A stretch of DNA of 64,000 nucleotides from Pinus tabuliformis (Eukaryota; Streptophyta; Pinopsida; Pinales; Pinaceae), in NCBI GenBank assembly GCA_031772625.1, contig CM062811.1, positions 649,896,606 through 649,960,605 of the forward strand, given 5' to 3'. Within the stretch, counting starts at the first letter, position 1. Every line of letters starts with the position of its first letter. This document shows positions 34,758 through 46,224 of this stretch, piece after piece. Position numbers and translations under genes: made by a program. The notes beneath the pieces were generated by a model. The model worked only from the letters and a program-made list of their open reading frames with translations, made no database searches and was not told the origin of the DNA.

Positions 34758-36502
34758 AAATCTGTTTAGTCATTTTATTTGTGTTTCTATCATTGTTTGT
34801 TTCATAGACTCAACAACAACAATCGAACTGCATCTGCTATTCTCAGATGCAAAGTAGACAGCTGCTGCTTTGATCCAATCACTGGATTTGTCTATGATCT
34901 GAACAATGGACTCACAAATGATTTGATGATCCTTTGTGATAGATCTTAGCCCTTCCTCAAAGCGTCCCTTTGATTGTACCTTGCTTGTTGCTTTGATTTG
35001 GCCTGAAACTGTAGATTAAATAGCAAACTGTGACCCAGAACCCAGTGAGAAACTCTCGTTTCTCCTTCAACGCAGACCCTGTGAATAGGTTCTGCATTTC
35101 AACGCAGGTCCCCTGAAGGCTACCTGCGCTGAATGTCAAAACCCCTGTGTTGAGGGTGCGCTGATCCAGTTAGGCCTTTTGCAGCTGGGGTTCTCTGCTC
35201 TGTTTTGCCTTGTTTTGATCTCTGATTTTTGCAGCCTGTAACCAGCATAGGTACCTGTCTGATAACTACTTTTCTCTGCTTAAATTCAGCCTCCTTTTGT
35301 ACAAAAAGACTGTGAGTGTTTTTATGTGTTTGTGGCGTCATTTACAGTTTTCCTTTGCAAGAGTGAAATAGTCATCCTGTAGCCCTTGATTCAGATCTGT
35401 TGATTGTGATCTTAGGAGAGAGTTCATTGGCTGTTTACAGTTGGTTATACATTCATTTTTGCTTTTGGTTTGAGTTTGTCTCTTTTGAGTGTCAAAACAA
35501 GTATTCATTTCGAAAATCGTTAAGTGTTGTAATCTCTTCTACCCTTTCTGATTTCGAAAAAGTAAGCTTGTTTGTATTTGTCATTTAAAAGCAAATTCAA
35601 AGTTGTGCAAAAAGCTTTCTTTTTAGGCATCAATATTAAGAAACTGGAAAACAAACACCTGCATTGTGCATTTGCATCTTGATAGTTTGCATGCTTGATT
35701 TAGGAAAAGTGCATTAGAGTGTGCTGATTGCTCTTTGAGAAAAGATGGTGTCTTTCTTTTCCCTTTGTAGCTAGGATTTTCATAGTTGAAAAGATATAAA
35801 GCTTGCTTATCATCTTTAGACTGCATTTAGGAATTGTATCATACATCTCGTGGTGAACCTCAAAAGGCAAACTTCTAAAAAGATCAACCTAAAATAAATT
35901 GAATGAACTTAACAACGCTTTGTAACTTAATGCACAACATAGAGGTCTAGGCTAGAGATGTGTTCCGACGTCGTAAAGCCTGGTGACTGTCGATCTCGCT
36001 GATGGTGGGTGATTCCTCCTGAAGGACGATAGCGCCAGTACGGATTGTGCTCCCACGTACCGTCGCGTATATATTGGGAGACCCCTATAGGCATAAAACC
36101 TTTATCCTTAGGAAGCCGTGTTGGCCGCCCTACTGATCGCAATGCACTGAACACAGCATTCAGGAAGATCGACCGCCCGTACCCTAAAAAGTATTCTGCG
36201 GTTTTGCGAAAAGTTTGGCACACCCTCTACTTAGAACTCCAGAGCAGTTCCTTTTGGCCTTTTTCAGACTCTATAACGGAAAAAGTCCGTCCGAGCATTT
36301 GTCACTTCGGGCTCATTAAAACATCGAAGGAGACTAGAGTCATCTTTAGCTTTTTCTCGACTCTTTAAAAGTGAAAAAGCAAGTTGTGTCTAAAGCGTCG
36401 TTAAAATTTATTTTAAACGGAATAATCATCACCATTCCCTCGTTGATCTTCGAAGTTAGTCTCTTTTCATCGTAAGTTCTTGTAGAATCGCTAGAAAATC
36501 TT
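34758..36502 (+). other. Long leader of gypsy-3
   Basis: The leader between primer-binding site and gag is 1.7 kb. Open frames are short; one of 107 codons (36045-36368) has no recognisable domain. Ogre-like elements often carry an extra ORF here, but I cannot support one. Three hairpins of the CTC-TTAAA class lie at 36259-36285, 36305-36328 and 36349-36380. Confidence 0.5.
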
Positions 36503-39500
36503 TTGGATAGACTAGATATGTCTGAACAACCGTCGACATCCAGGACTGTGTCATCCGACACAGCAACGGCAGAGCCTCCTGCTGCTACCCCAACGATGTT
36601 CGATGGTATAACATCTGTACCGGCAAGTTATCAACAACAAGCCGGAGTCCCATCAGGGACTGCTTCGACAACATGGTTAGTTCCTATTTCTTCATCCAGA
36701 TTATCATCTGGTATTTCTTATGTTGAAACTCAACAAATTGATCCAATGTGTCTTCAAAGGCCAATCTGCCCTTTAAGTACTGGATTGCCACCATATGGAG
36801 GGCAGTATGCCTTTTCATTGTTCCCTCCCGGAGAACAACCATATGGGAGTTTACAACAAAGTTCAGGTCAAACTGGAATTACATCCAGCAGTTGGGTACC
36901 AATACTGCCTCAGCAACCAAGGGTTGTATATTCAATGCAACCAGTCCACCCTGTGTCGAATATTCCCACTATACCTGCTATGATTACTGCGTCGCAAGTA
37001 CAAGCGCTACCTGTTGTATGTCAACCCCAACAGCCTCAGGTTGCAATACAACAGCCTCTTGCCTCAACGACTCAATCACAACCTCAGGTTAGTGCCTCCT
37101 TATCTGGAGCGACTCAGGATCAAACAAGTACTGTGACTCCTCGTCTTGGTCAATCATCCAGTATTGGTCAACAACAAATGGTTCAACAACCAGAGCTAGT
37201 TCAAACTCAACAACCCCCATTCCAGCAATCATATCAAGGACCTGAGCAACAAGTCTTTGTAAGTAATGGGCAATCGCATTTCCAAAGCCGTAATCAACAA
37301 CCATATTATAATGGTTATGCCCATCAACCTTGTCAAAGTTGCCAGCATCAAATACATTATGTTGGTATGCAAAGACCCACTGCTAAGGCGATTCCATCTT
37401 ATCCTGGGTATGCTTCGCCTAACCTGAATCAACAGTTGCCCTTTGTAGCAACTCTAGAATTACCAGATCTAAACCGGCTGACGAATGATCGAATTGCTTA
37501 TGCCCCTTGGTGGCCAACAATTCCGCATAAACTTCCGTCAGATATTCCTAAATTTAATGGAAATCTGGGTGAAGATCCATCGAATCATGTGATGACATTT
37601 CATCTATGGTGTTCATCAAACACCCTAAATGATGATTCGATTAGGCTTCACCTTTTTCAGAGGACGTTAACTGGTCCAGCGGCAAAATGGTATATTGAAT
37701 TGCCTAGAGCTTCATTCAACAACTTCAGTACCTTAGCCACTACTTTCTTAACCCATTTTCAAGGATAATTTTAGGGGCGAATGTTCGCCCTTTGGCGAAA
37801 TTAAGGGGTTTTAAATTTTTAGTGGGCGAATATTTTGTATCATAGTACATTTTTACAAATCACCTCAAATAGCCCAACTTATTTTAAGGGAGAGGGTAAA
37901 AAAGGTAAATTTAGCCCTTGAAATTAGGACTTACAACCTTCCATTCGCCCATTTTCAAGAATAGGTTTTATTTAAGTGAATCTATTCGCCCATTTTCAAG
38001 AATAGGTTTTATTTAAGTGAATCCTATGGGCCAAATACCATATTTATAAAAGAGGTATGGTAAATTAATAAAAATATAAATAAATGAGAGGTATGGTAAA
38101 TAAATAAAACATTTTTTATATTTACTCCATAAGTCACCTTATATACATGTAAGGGTGTAAACAAATAAAAATATAAGTAAAGTGGAGGTATGGTAAATAA
38201 ATAAAACGTCTTTTTATACTTACTCAAAAGGTATGGTAAATAAATAAAAATATAAATAAACTAGACGTATCGTAAATAAATAAAACCTCTTTTTATATTT
38301 AGTCCATAACCCTCGTTCTATTTATGAAGGCTCAAGAAAGAGATTTTATTTAAGTGAATCCTATGGGCCAAATACCATATTTGTAAAAGAGGTATGGTAA
38401 ATTAATAAAAATATAAATAAACGAGAGGTATGGTAAACAAAAAAAGTATTTTTTTATATTTACTCCATAAGTCACCTTATATTTTCAAACACTCAAAAAA
38501 TGGGTTATATTTAGGTGAAACCTATGGCCAAAATACTATGGGACAAATACCATGGACTAGATTGTTATTAATACCATGCAAAAAACCATTATTAACCCTA
38601 ATATTAGAATTAATAAAAAAAAAAATGGCACATGGTATTGACCCATGGTATTCACCAAAATGGCACATGGTATTGACCCATGGTATTCACCTGGAATGTA
38701 GCCTATTTAAATGGGGGAATTAAACCAGCATGTAGCCTATGCTAAGATTCACTAGGACTTTACAAAGTTTTATTATTTAGTGAAAGACTCGCCAAGATCT
38801 TACAAGATTTTATAATTGAGTAAAATATTCGCCATGCCTGGTGAGAGATTCGCCAAAAAATTATATATACATATTATATTATTGATAAAATCGCCTTCCA
38901 TTTTTCCTATATACCATGGAGATTCGCCCATTTATTATATTTATAAATTTAGGGGGGGTTCTTAAAATTTTCCCTGCCCATTTTCAATTACCGATAAGGT
39001 ATGAAACGGGAACGGAATTCCTAACCAACTTCAAACAGACAACGACCACTCACATATCTGATCATATACATGAGTGGCGACGTCGTCGTAGGATGGTAAA
39101 AACGTATGTTCCCGATCAGCTATTAGCTGAATGGTTTATCAAATCCTTACTTCCTACAATCACGGAAGATGTGGCAAAGGGGGGAGTCGTAACGGAAGAG
39201 CAAGTCATCACTCGTGCGCAATATCTGGACTTGGTCTATACTCAGTCTGGCACGCTTTACGACCAAATACCTGACGCCCCTAGACCGGAATTCTCAATTC
39301 CTCCTCCTCCTAAATCAAACAATGACTCTCATGCCATCGATGGCGTGATTGGCACGACAGACACGAAATCGACAAAGGTTACATCTACAAGGGCCCGTAA
39401 GATTTCCAGTCAAAATGCAAATGAGGAACTTCTTGCCTCGGAAGTAAATGCCGCGTCGACCGACAAGGGCAAACAACTGAAGCAACCAGGGGGCAAGAAG

Positions 39501-40727
39501 AAAAAGAAAGGGAGAAAAAGGAAACCCCCTGCGGGGTGTCATATATGCGATGAGGATCATTGGACGAGAGATTGTCCACTTATAGCTGAAGTTAAGAAAC
39601 TCTTTAAGAGTTCAAAAACCTCAGCAGTATTGACTGATCCATTTCCAAGCCCGGATACCAAACTGGTTGCTAATCAAAATGCTTCCCGATCCCAAGTGCT
39701 TATGTTGTCTATCTCAAAGCAGCAAAATGATGCTTTGGCAAGGAATAAAGATTACGGGAATCCACAGGTGTCGAATAACAAGGCTAATGAACAACCTAGT
39801 AGTTTGACAACAACTTTGACCAAAGTTGTGCCACCCACCATTCCTGAACAAATGATAAAGTCGCCAAAGGGAGTAGTGTACAAGTCGACATTTAATCCTC
39901 GTGAAAAAATAGCACAGAATTATAATATAATAGAGGAACTGGCCCAATCGCCGTCCGCTATGTCGACGCTTGGGGTACCGCAAAATTGCCTCTCCCAAGA
40001 GCAAGCTTTATTATCAGCAATAGGTGAAATTGACCCAATGGACTCCAATCTTGTGGCCTTTGATCATAAAGGATATGACCCTCAGTTACCAGCTCAACTA
40101 GCTTTCCTTATTCAAGTGAAAGCCCTCAACAAAACTGTTCATCGAACAATTATTGATGAGGGGGCATCTACGTGTATTATGTCGATGAGTTGCTGGAAGA
40201 ATTTAGGCTCACCACCCTTGTCGAGATCGTCAACGACGTTAAAAGCATTTGATGGACGATCATACACTCCATACGAGATTTTAAGTAACTTGCAAGTTGA
40301 ACTAGGGGGCAAAATAGTAGGAATTGATGTTGAAGTAATTGATGGAAACCCCGATTACAACATCCTACTGGGAAGGCCTTGGATATATGCCATGGCTGCA
40401 GTTGTGTCGACCTACTTCAGGAAGATTGCATTTCCCTTTCAAGGAGGAATTACAGTCGTCGACCAACAAACTTTCCTCCCCGACAGTTCACAAGTTACGG
40501 GAAGCATTCCAATGATCCATGGAAGCAATCATTCGCTTCAAAATATTGGAGTAGGTCTCCTAAAAGACCCTGCCTTAATGGGTACTTTTTCCATACCGCC
40601 TGCAAGTAATCTGGCGGAAGTGGCCACAGTGGAAACCTACAATATGAAATCTTCTATATCTAATGGATTCGGAAGATTCCTAAACATTTTGTCAGCGTGG
40701 ATTATCGCCCTAATAGAAATACTGTAA
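36503..40727 (+). pseudogene. Gypsy-3 gag-protease, split by a hAT insertion
   Basis: Exon-like part one (36503-37759) starts MDRLDMSEQPSTS. It has a long Gln/Pro-rich N-terminus and then the capsid start (LPSDIPKFNGNLGEDPSNHV, TLTGPAAKWYIELP). After the hAT element, 38985-40727 resumes in frame at QLPIRYETGTEFL. It continues through HISDHIHEWRRRRRM, a Lys-rich tract, a knuckle-like CHICDEDHWTRDC (C-x2-C-x3-H-x4-C, one residue short of the usual form), and a protease with IIDEGASTCIMS and NILLGRPWI. DEGAS in place of DSGA is usual in this family. Gag packages the RNA and protease matures it. The frame ends at 40727 without entering reverse transcriptase. Confidence 0.85.
37760..38976 (+). mobile_element. 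Non-autonomous hAT element, 1217 bp
   Basis: CCCATTTT is duplicated exactly at 37752-37759 and 38977-38984. The termini are CAAGGATAATTTTA on the left and, in reverse complement, CAGGGAAAATTTTA on the right, which are hAT-like. Removing the element with one duplication joins THF to QLPI in frame. The interior is A+T-rich with many copies of GAGGTATGGTAAAT-AATAAAA, a 47-bp duplication near 37960-38030, and a 33-bp duplication with ATGGCACATGGTATTGACC near 38623-38690. There is no transposase. Confidence 0.88.
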
Positions 40728-40960
40728 ATACAGTGGGTTCAGAGGACGGTTCTAATCTCGTGTCAACCTCGTTAAAAAATGAAACAAGGAGTCATGAGGA
40801 TAGTTCTTTTACTCTGTCAACCTCATTAAAAAATGAAACAATCTCCTTTCCAAATCTCAAAGGTAAACCTTCATTCCAACCACCAAGTTGAATGCAATGA
40901 AGCTTGGAGGGCATGCACCTCGATTTGCGTTGTTATGCTGGGGGCATGCAAACTTATCAT

Positions 40961-41100
40961 CGAGCAGTTTTAGCACACAAATCATGCTCGTTAAAAAATA
41001 AACGCAAGATCCGAGCAGTTTTAGCGCATAGTTCATGCTCGTTAAAAAATAAACATAAGATTGAGCAGTGTTTTCCCGCGTTTAAGCTCGTTAAAAAATG
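40961..41100 (+). repeat. 51-bp tandem repeat with CGAGCA/TGCTCG arms
   Basis: Units start at 40961, 41012 and 41063. Each has CGAGCAGTTTTAGC (the last starts GAGCAGTGTTTT), about ten variable bases, then TGCTCG (GCTCG in the last), then TTAAAAAAT(A/G)AAC. The two arms are complementary within the unit and also to those of the next unit. Confidence 0.85.
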
Positions 41101-41225
41101 AACTATCCCGGTAAATAACCACAGTGAATGTAATATCATTAGCCATTAAAGCCTTGGTCGTGTTTGCACCGTCACCTCCACTTTTCCATTGGCCAATCGT
41201 TCACCTCCATATGATTGTTTACCCA

Positions 41226-41347
41226 TTTTGAGGAACAGCTACGAAGAGTGATTTCGTTAGCCATCCTTGTGACACTGTCGTGATTGGAAAATTCCAACGC
41301 TTACCTGGAATCAGCTGCTAACCCGTTTTATCACTCGTTCCTCAAAA
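41226..41347 (+). other. Nested stem-loop of 122 bases
   Basis: TTTTGAGGAAC (41226-41236) pairs with GTTCCTCAAAA (41337-41347). Inside it GAGTGAT (41246-41252) pairs with ATCACTC (41330-41336), and then GTTAGC (41256-41261) pairs with GCTAAC (41317-41322). A 14-base palindrome TTGGAAAATTCCAA lies in the apical part (41284-41297). All pairs are perfect and correctly nested. Confidence 0.85.
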
Positions 41348-41820
41348 GACGAGTCTTCTTTAAGCTCTTTTCATCTGACTCGTAAAATATGAAAAGATTG
41401 CCGAGTTTTGGCCTTCCAACTCGTTAAAGCGATTGGAAGTGCTATCCCTCCTCTAGATTTTAATCTTTTTGGACATGAGGGATTATTGCACAAAAAGATC
41501 GAGCGCTTGTTTTGTTCGGCTCGTTAAAACTATCGAAAACTCATCCCTTCTGTATTGTTTTATACTTTTTCGGACTTAAGGGATTAGATGACGAAAAAGG
41601 ACTTTTGGAGTTAACTTTATGTACCTTTTCAGACTCTCTAAAAATGAAAAGGACCGAGTTATCTTTGTCGTTAGACTCGTTAAAATCATTAAATAGCGAC
41701 AAACTTGTCTTTAGACGAGAACGAGTTTCACTATCGTTAGGCTCGTTAAAACATAGCGATGGGCTTGCCCGAAGGGCAGGTTATAGAACAAGCATATGTT
41801 ATCCTCCTCAAGCTTGACAA

Positions 41821-42594
41821 AAATAAAGAGGTACTGGTCAGCAATGACTGGGGAAAAATTGGGAGAAACTCAAGAAAACTTTGATGGTAGCAAGTCGCTC
41901 TTGAACATGACACTTTTCCTCCGTACCACAATCGGGTTGGGTTGTTTCATTCACCGGTCACATCACCATGGTCTCGCCATACCATCCATATTTGGGGTAA
42001 TGCTACCGATCCATCGCATCAGTGTCGCCATATGTTCAAGAGAAGTCATTCAGAAAAGTCAACCGTGTCCCATCCACTGCCGTACATTATCCTTCATCCT
42101 TTCATGACCGCCACCCTGAATCATATGTCACAGATCGTTTTCACCTCCACCAAAATCATTAGCTCCGTTCCGTGTCATTGATGTGGGATTCATTAAGGTC
42201 GTCCTTTGACGGATCGCTTCTTGTCGACATCAGCTCATTATCCAAGAAGTTGATCTAGGAACAACCCCTTCAGTACTTTGAAGCTTGCATGCCTCAATGG
42301 AAAGTTTCTCACTTCCGGCGACATGTATACATCAATGACCTTCGACCGAAAGATTTTGCGTGGTGTTCGACGCCAAGTCCTTTATTCACACCACGTGGGT
42401 TTTACCATGGTAAATCTTGTGTTTTTTTTATGCATTGTGATCTCTATTTTCCTTGTGCTTTTAATGGTTGAATTTCTGAAGTGTAATTGCTTAATGGTAA
42501 ACTAGAATTACTAAAATAAGAACTACATCATTATAAGTAATTATCATTATTTAGAAAATTTGTGATTGTATCTATTGCACTTGAAAAATCAACA
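41821..42594. other. Unclassified sequence ending in copia-1 LTR
   Basis: No gene recognised. The last 150-200 bases must be the 3' part of the copia-1 5' LTR, because AATCAACA at 42587-42594 is followed by a copia primer-binding site. The start of that LTR and the end of gypsy-3 cannot be placed. A palindrome TTTACCATGGTAAA lies at 42402-42415. Confidence 0.45.
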
Positions 42595-42702
42595 TGGTAT
42601 CAGGGCTTTGGTGAAGGATAGGACATTGAGATCACTCTTGAAGAACTTTGATAAAGGAATATATTTGAATAAAGCCTACATCTACAATCTGGTTGTTCAT
42701 CT

Positions 42703-43632
42703 ATGACTATGGGTTCCTTCATGAAGTCTGGGAACAAATTGGAAGGAGCTACAAATTTTAGGGCTTGGAAAATAAGGATTTACCTTATTCTTACAAAGAA
42801 TGATGTCTTGAATATTGTGAAGGGTAAGGTTACTAAACCTTCAAATACATCACATCTAGAAGCATCATAGTGGACTCTATCAGAGATCACTTTATTCCTT
42901 ATGTTGCAAATCTTGAACCTTTAAAGTAATTGTGTGATGCCCTAGTTGGATTATACACTATCAACAACATTGTTCAAGCAATAAGTTTGAAGAATGAGCT
43001 TCGTGATGTTAGAATGACAAGAAGTTATACTATAGCCTCATATTTCATAAGGATTTCAGTTAAGATATCAACTTCAAGCAATTGATGAAATCATTTCTGA
43101 AAGAGAACTAGTGACAACAACACTTAATGGTTTAATTAACTCATGGGATTTTTTTACATCGGGTATATGTGCCAAAAAAGAAGCTCTAAAGTTTTAATAA
43201 ATATGGACTGCATGTACTCAAGAAGAATCTAGGCTCATCTCAAAAGAAAAGATTCGGAGATCCGAAGAAGGTGACTCTCAAGCATATGCAACATGTTTCA
43301 AGAAGGTTGGAGGAAGAAAGAAGTTTGGATTCCAAAGAAGAAATGAAGGAATAATATTTTATCCTCAAGGAAAGAGATATATGTCAAAAGTTCAATGCTA
43401 TCATTGTCACAAATTTGGTCACTATAGACACAATTGTCCTAAAAGGTTGAATGATAGAAAGAGAAAGGGAAAGCAACATGTCAACGCAATAGACATTGAT
43501 GAACTACCAAAGAAATCTAGGACTAAAAATTCAGTTACCAAATATTTCTTCTATTTTTATGCTCTTACAAGTTCTATTGTAGATAGCAATGATTTGTGGC
43601 TAGTAGATTGTGGTGCCTCAAGAGACACATGA
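42703..43632 (+). pseudogene. Copia-1 gag and protease start, broken
   Basis: The start at 42703 reads MTMGSFMKSGNKLEGATN and continues with FRAWKIRIYLILTKNDVL, the usual copia gag N-terminus, until a stop near 42868. Frameshifted gag follows. At 43381-43632, CYHCHKFGHYRHNC is a perfect CX2CX4HX4C zinc knuckle. LWLVDCGASRDT is the protease site, with DCGA where DSGA is normal. Gag packages the RNA, and protease cuts the polyprotein. Confidence 0.75.
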
Positions 43633-43821
43633 TATCGTAACAACCTAACTAGTCTAATGGAAATAATATTATCTCAAGAGGTAGATCTTGGAGACAACAT
43701 TAGTTATGCAATCTAAGGCATTGGAAAAACACCCATTGAGTTGGAATTAGGTGAAAATGTTCATCTTAGCAATATATTATATGTACTAGGTTTGAAAAAT
43801 AATTTTGTTTCCATTTAATGC

Positions 43822-44935
43822 TTGGAAAATAGGGGAGATAGAGTAGCAATTTTTGATGGAAAATTTCTTGTATGGCCCAAGGGCTCAAGTATAGATTTTC
43901 CTAGAGTAATTGGAGTATGTGAAGGAAGGTTGTATTATAGACTCTTTAAACAACCTCCTCAAGAATTAAGACATAATGACATCAATCCATGTGAGCTTTG
44001 GTGTAGAAGATATGGACACTTTCATTATAAAGATTTGACTGCTTTAAAATAGATGGTTTTAGGTGTTCCAGATTCATAGGTAGAACATGAAGAAGTTTGT
44101 AAAGGATGTGCGCATGGGAAGAATGTCAAGAATCCCTTTCCAAGAAGAAAAAGTAGGTCCAAGGAAATTTTGGTTCTAGTTCATTCTTATGTGTGTGGTC
44201 CAATGTCAGTGAAATGTATTGGAGGCTCTTTATACTATATAACCTTTATTAATGACTTCTCTTGCAAGAAATGGATTTAATTCATGAAGAAAAAGGATGA
44301 AGTATTTAACAAGTTTCAGGAATTTAAGGTTGAAGTGGAAAACCTAAAGGGAAATAAAATCAATACCCTGAGATCTGATAATGGGGGAGAATATATTTCC
44401 AAAGAGATCATTGTTTTTTGTGAACAAGTTGGGATTAAGAGAGAGTTGATAGTCCCTTACAATCTACAAAAAAATGGATTTGTTGAAAGAAATAACAAAA
44501 CCATCAAAGAATATGTTAAGGAATTGATGCACGATCAAGAATTGCCTATGTTTCTATGGAGTGAATCATCTATGATAGTTGTATATATTAAAAATAGAAG
44601 TCCTCATCAAATTTTGGAAGACAAGTCTCCTGAAGAAGTGTTCACCAAACATAAACCACAGTTTGGACACTTGAGAATATTGGGTTGTCCAGTCCATATA
44701 CATGTACCTAAAGATAAGAGAAATAAGCTAGAGCCTTCAGGAAATAAAGGAATATTTTTTGGATATAGTGAGTCATCAAATACCTATAGAATCTATGTTC
44801 CGGGACAGCGATAGGTTGAAGTTAGCATGGATGTGACCTATGACGAGAATGTTGCCTATTGGAAATCTAATGAAGTTCCCATGGACTATGTTGATGATGA
44901 AGAACATGAAGCCCCCAAGGAAGAAGGTTATGGTC
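43822..44935 (+). pseudogene. Copia-1 gag-pre-integrase and integrase, broken
   Basis: The 43822-44052 frame carries ELWCRRYGHFHYKDLTALK, the gag-pre-integrase. The catalytic core shows LRSDNGGEYIS (second Asp) and NGFVERNNKTIKEYV (Glu) in the 176-residue frame at 44284-44814. After the core come GCPVHIHVPKDKRNKLEPSG and GIFFGYSESSNTYRIY. A stop at 44280 and another at 44812 interrupt it. The frame is cut by the copia-2 insertion at 44936. Confidence 0.82.
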
Positions 44936-45114
44936 TGTTGACACCTAATCATCAGGATTGGGTGAATATAATGTAAATAAATAAATAAGTAATATGAACA
45001 GTCATCGGGAGATGAAGTGAACAGTCTCTCCCTCATGTATATAATGAATACCTACCTGAAGGAATATGATATAGAAATCAATTTTGCTTTGAGGAGTTAC
45101 TACCTGGCCTGACA
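44936..45114 (+). repeat. Copia-2 5' LTR, 179 bp
   Basis: A very short LTR, with an ATGTATATAATGAA promoter-like segment and direct contact to the primer-binding site. It has the same length as the other three LTRs of this family in the window. Confidence 0.95.
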
Positions 45115-46224
45115 TGGTATCAGAGCCAGCACCATTTTTTAGCTTCCCTCTGCTTTGTAACTCCCTTCTGCATATTTTGCCTATATTTTTCCCATGTTCT
45201 ACAGGTTGACATCTCTGTCAAATCCCTACAAAATCTCATTCATTGTTTAATATATTCGTTGAAGTGTGTTACTGCATGTTGTAGTTAACAGTAATCTTAC
45301 TCTTGAAGGATTCGATTCGTTGCATTGGAGCTGGTTGTTGCATCGAACACACTGAAGCCGAAGGTGCTGTGGTGTATGGTATTGCTTCCTAGAGGTGCTA
45401 TTTCTTTCTGCGCGAATGGTATTGAGTTGTATGTATATCTTGATTGTATTATGCAGTGGTATAAAACCCTTTTGCTGTGAGTTACATTTGTTGTGAGTTC
45501 CATATGCTATAAGTGCCAACAATCACACGCTGTGAGTTATACTCATGTATTAAAATTGCGTCATACACCTCGGTCTCTCCATCCACTCTCCATGCCATTC
45601 AATTGGTATACACCTCGACCTCGACCTTCATACCTCTGACATTGGTATACGCCTTTCAGTCGTGGTTATAATAGCATTGGTAACAGATCCCAGGCCTGAA
45701 CCCTACGTGTTCCATAAAATATACAATGCGACCTCTCCTCCATTATCCATTTCTTTTATAGGTTCCCTTGAGGATTTTTTTCGATTCTGGAAAGTGTGTA
45801 TTAGGTCTGTGTCATTGCTTGTTTATTAGTCAACAAGCCGATGAACATCTTATTATTGGTCGTGCAGGCAAATTGGAAGAACAGAGAAGCAGTTTATGCT
45901 GGCCAGATGATGATAAAATGACCTATATCGGCATATACATGTGAAGAAATCGTTCAGTTATTCAATTATATGGTCACGTACAATGTGGAGAACTCGTTCT
46001 GGCGCTGATTTGGAAGACAATTTTTGACAGTGCATAGTTGATCTGAATATTTCTTTGCGAATTTTTTTATAATAATCAATTTTCATTTAAAAGTGTTTTG
46101 AAGACTCCCCCATAGTAAAGTGTTTTTAAAAATACAACGCATTTTTTTTCTCTTTTACACAGCAAGTGAAAATTGTTTTACAAGTAGAAGAACGATTTTT
46201 TTCCCACTGTACACAGATTTTACA
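45115..46224 (+). other. Copia-2 leader
   Basis: The stretch between primer-binding site and gag is 1.1 kb with no recognisable coding. Copia-3 has a leader of similar length, so a long leader is a family trait. Confidence 0.55.

Larger units (their letters stand above)
40728..41820 (+). other. Hairpin-rich region after gypsy-3 protease
   Basis: Where reverse transcriptase should lie there are only short frames and a dense series of inverted repeats. The region includes two CCTC(G/A)TTAAAAAATGAAAC words (40770, 40828), a 51-bp tandem repeat (40961-41100), a nested stem-loop (41226-41347) and at least six short hairpins (41367-41760). The word CTCGTTAAA or a close variant sits in or beside most loops. 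Its function is unknown; see findings. Confidence 0.7.

Noticed and set aside
36045-36368. 107-codon frame in the gypsy-3 leader as an Ogre-type extra ORF
   Set aside because: It has no recognisable motif, and part of it covers the hairpins, so I could not support it as a gene.
40961-41100. CRISPR-like spaced repeats
   Set aside because: Only 2.6 units, no unique spacers, and a plant nuclear setting.
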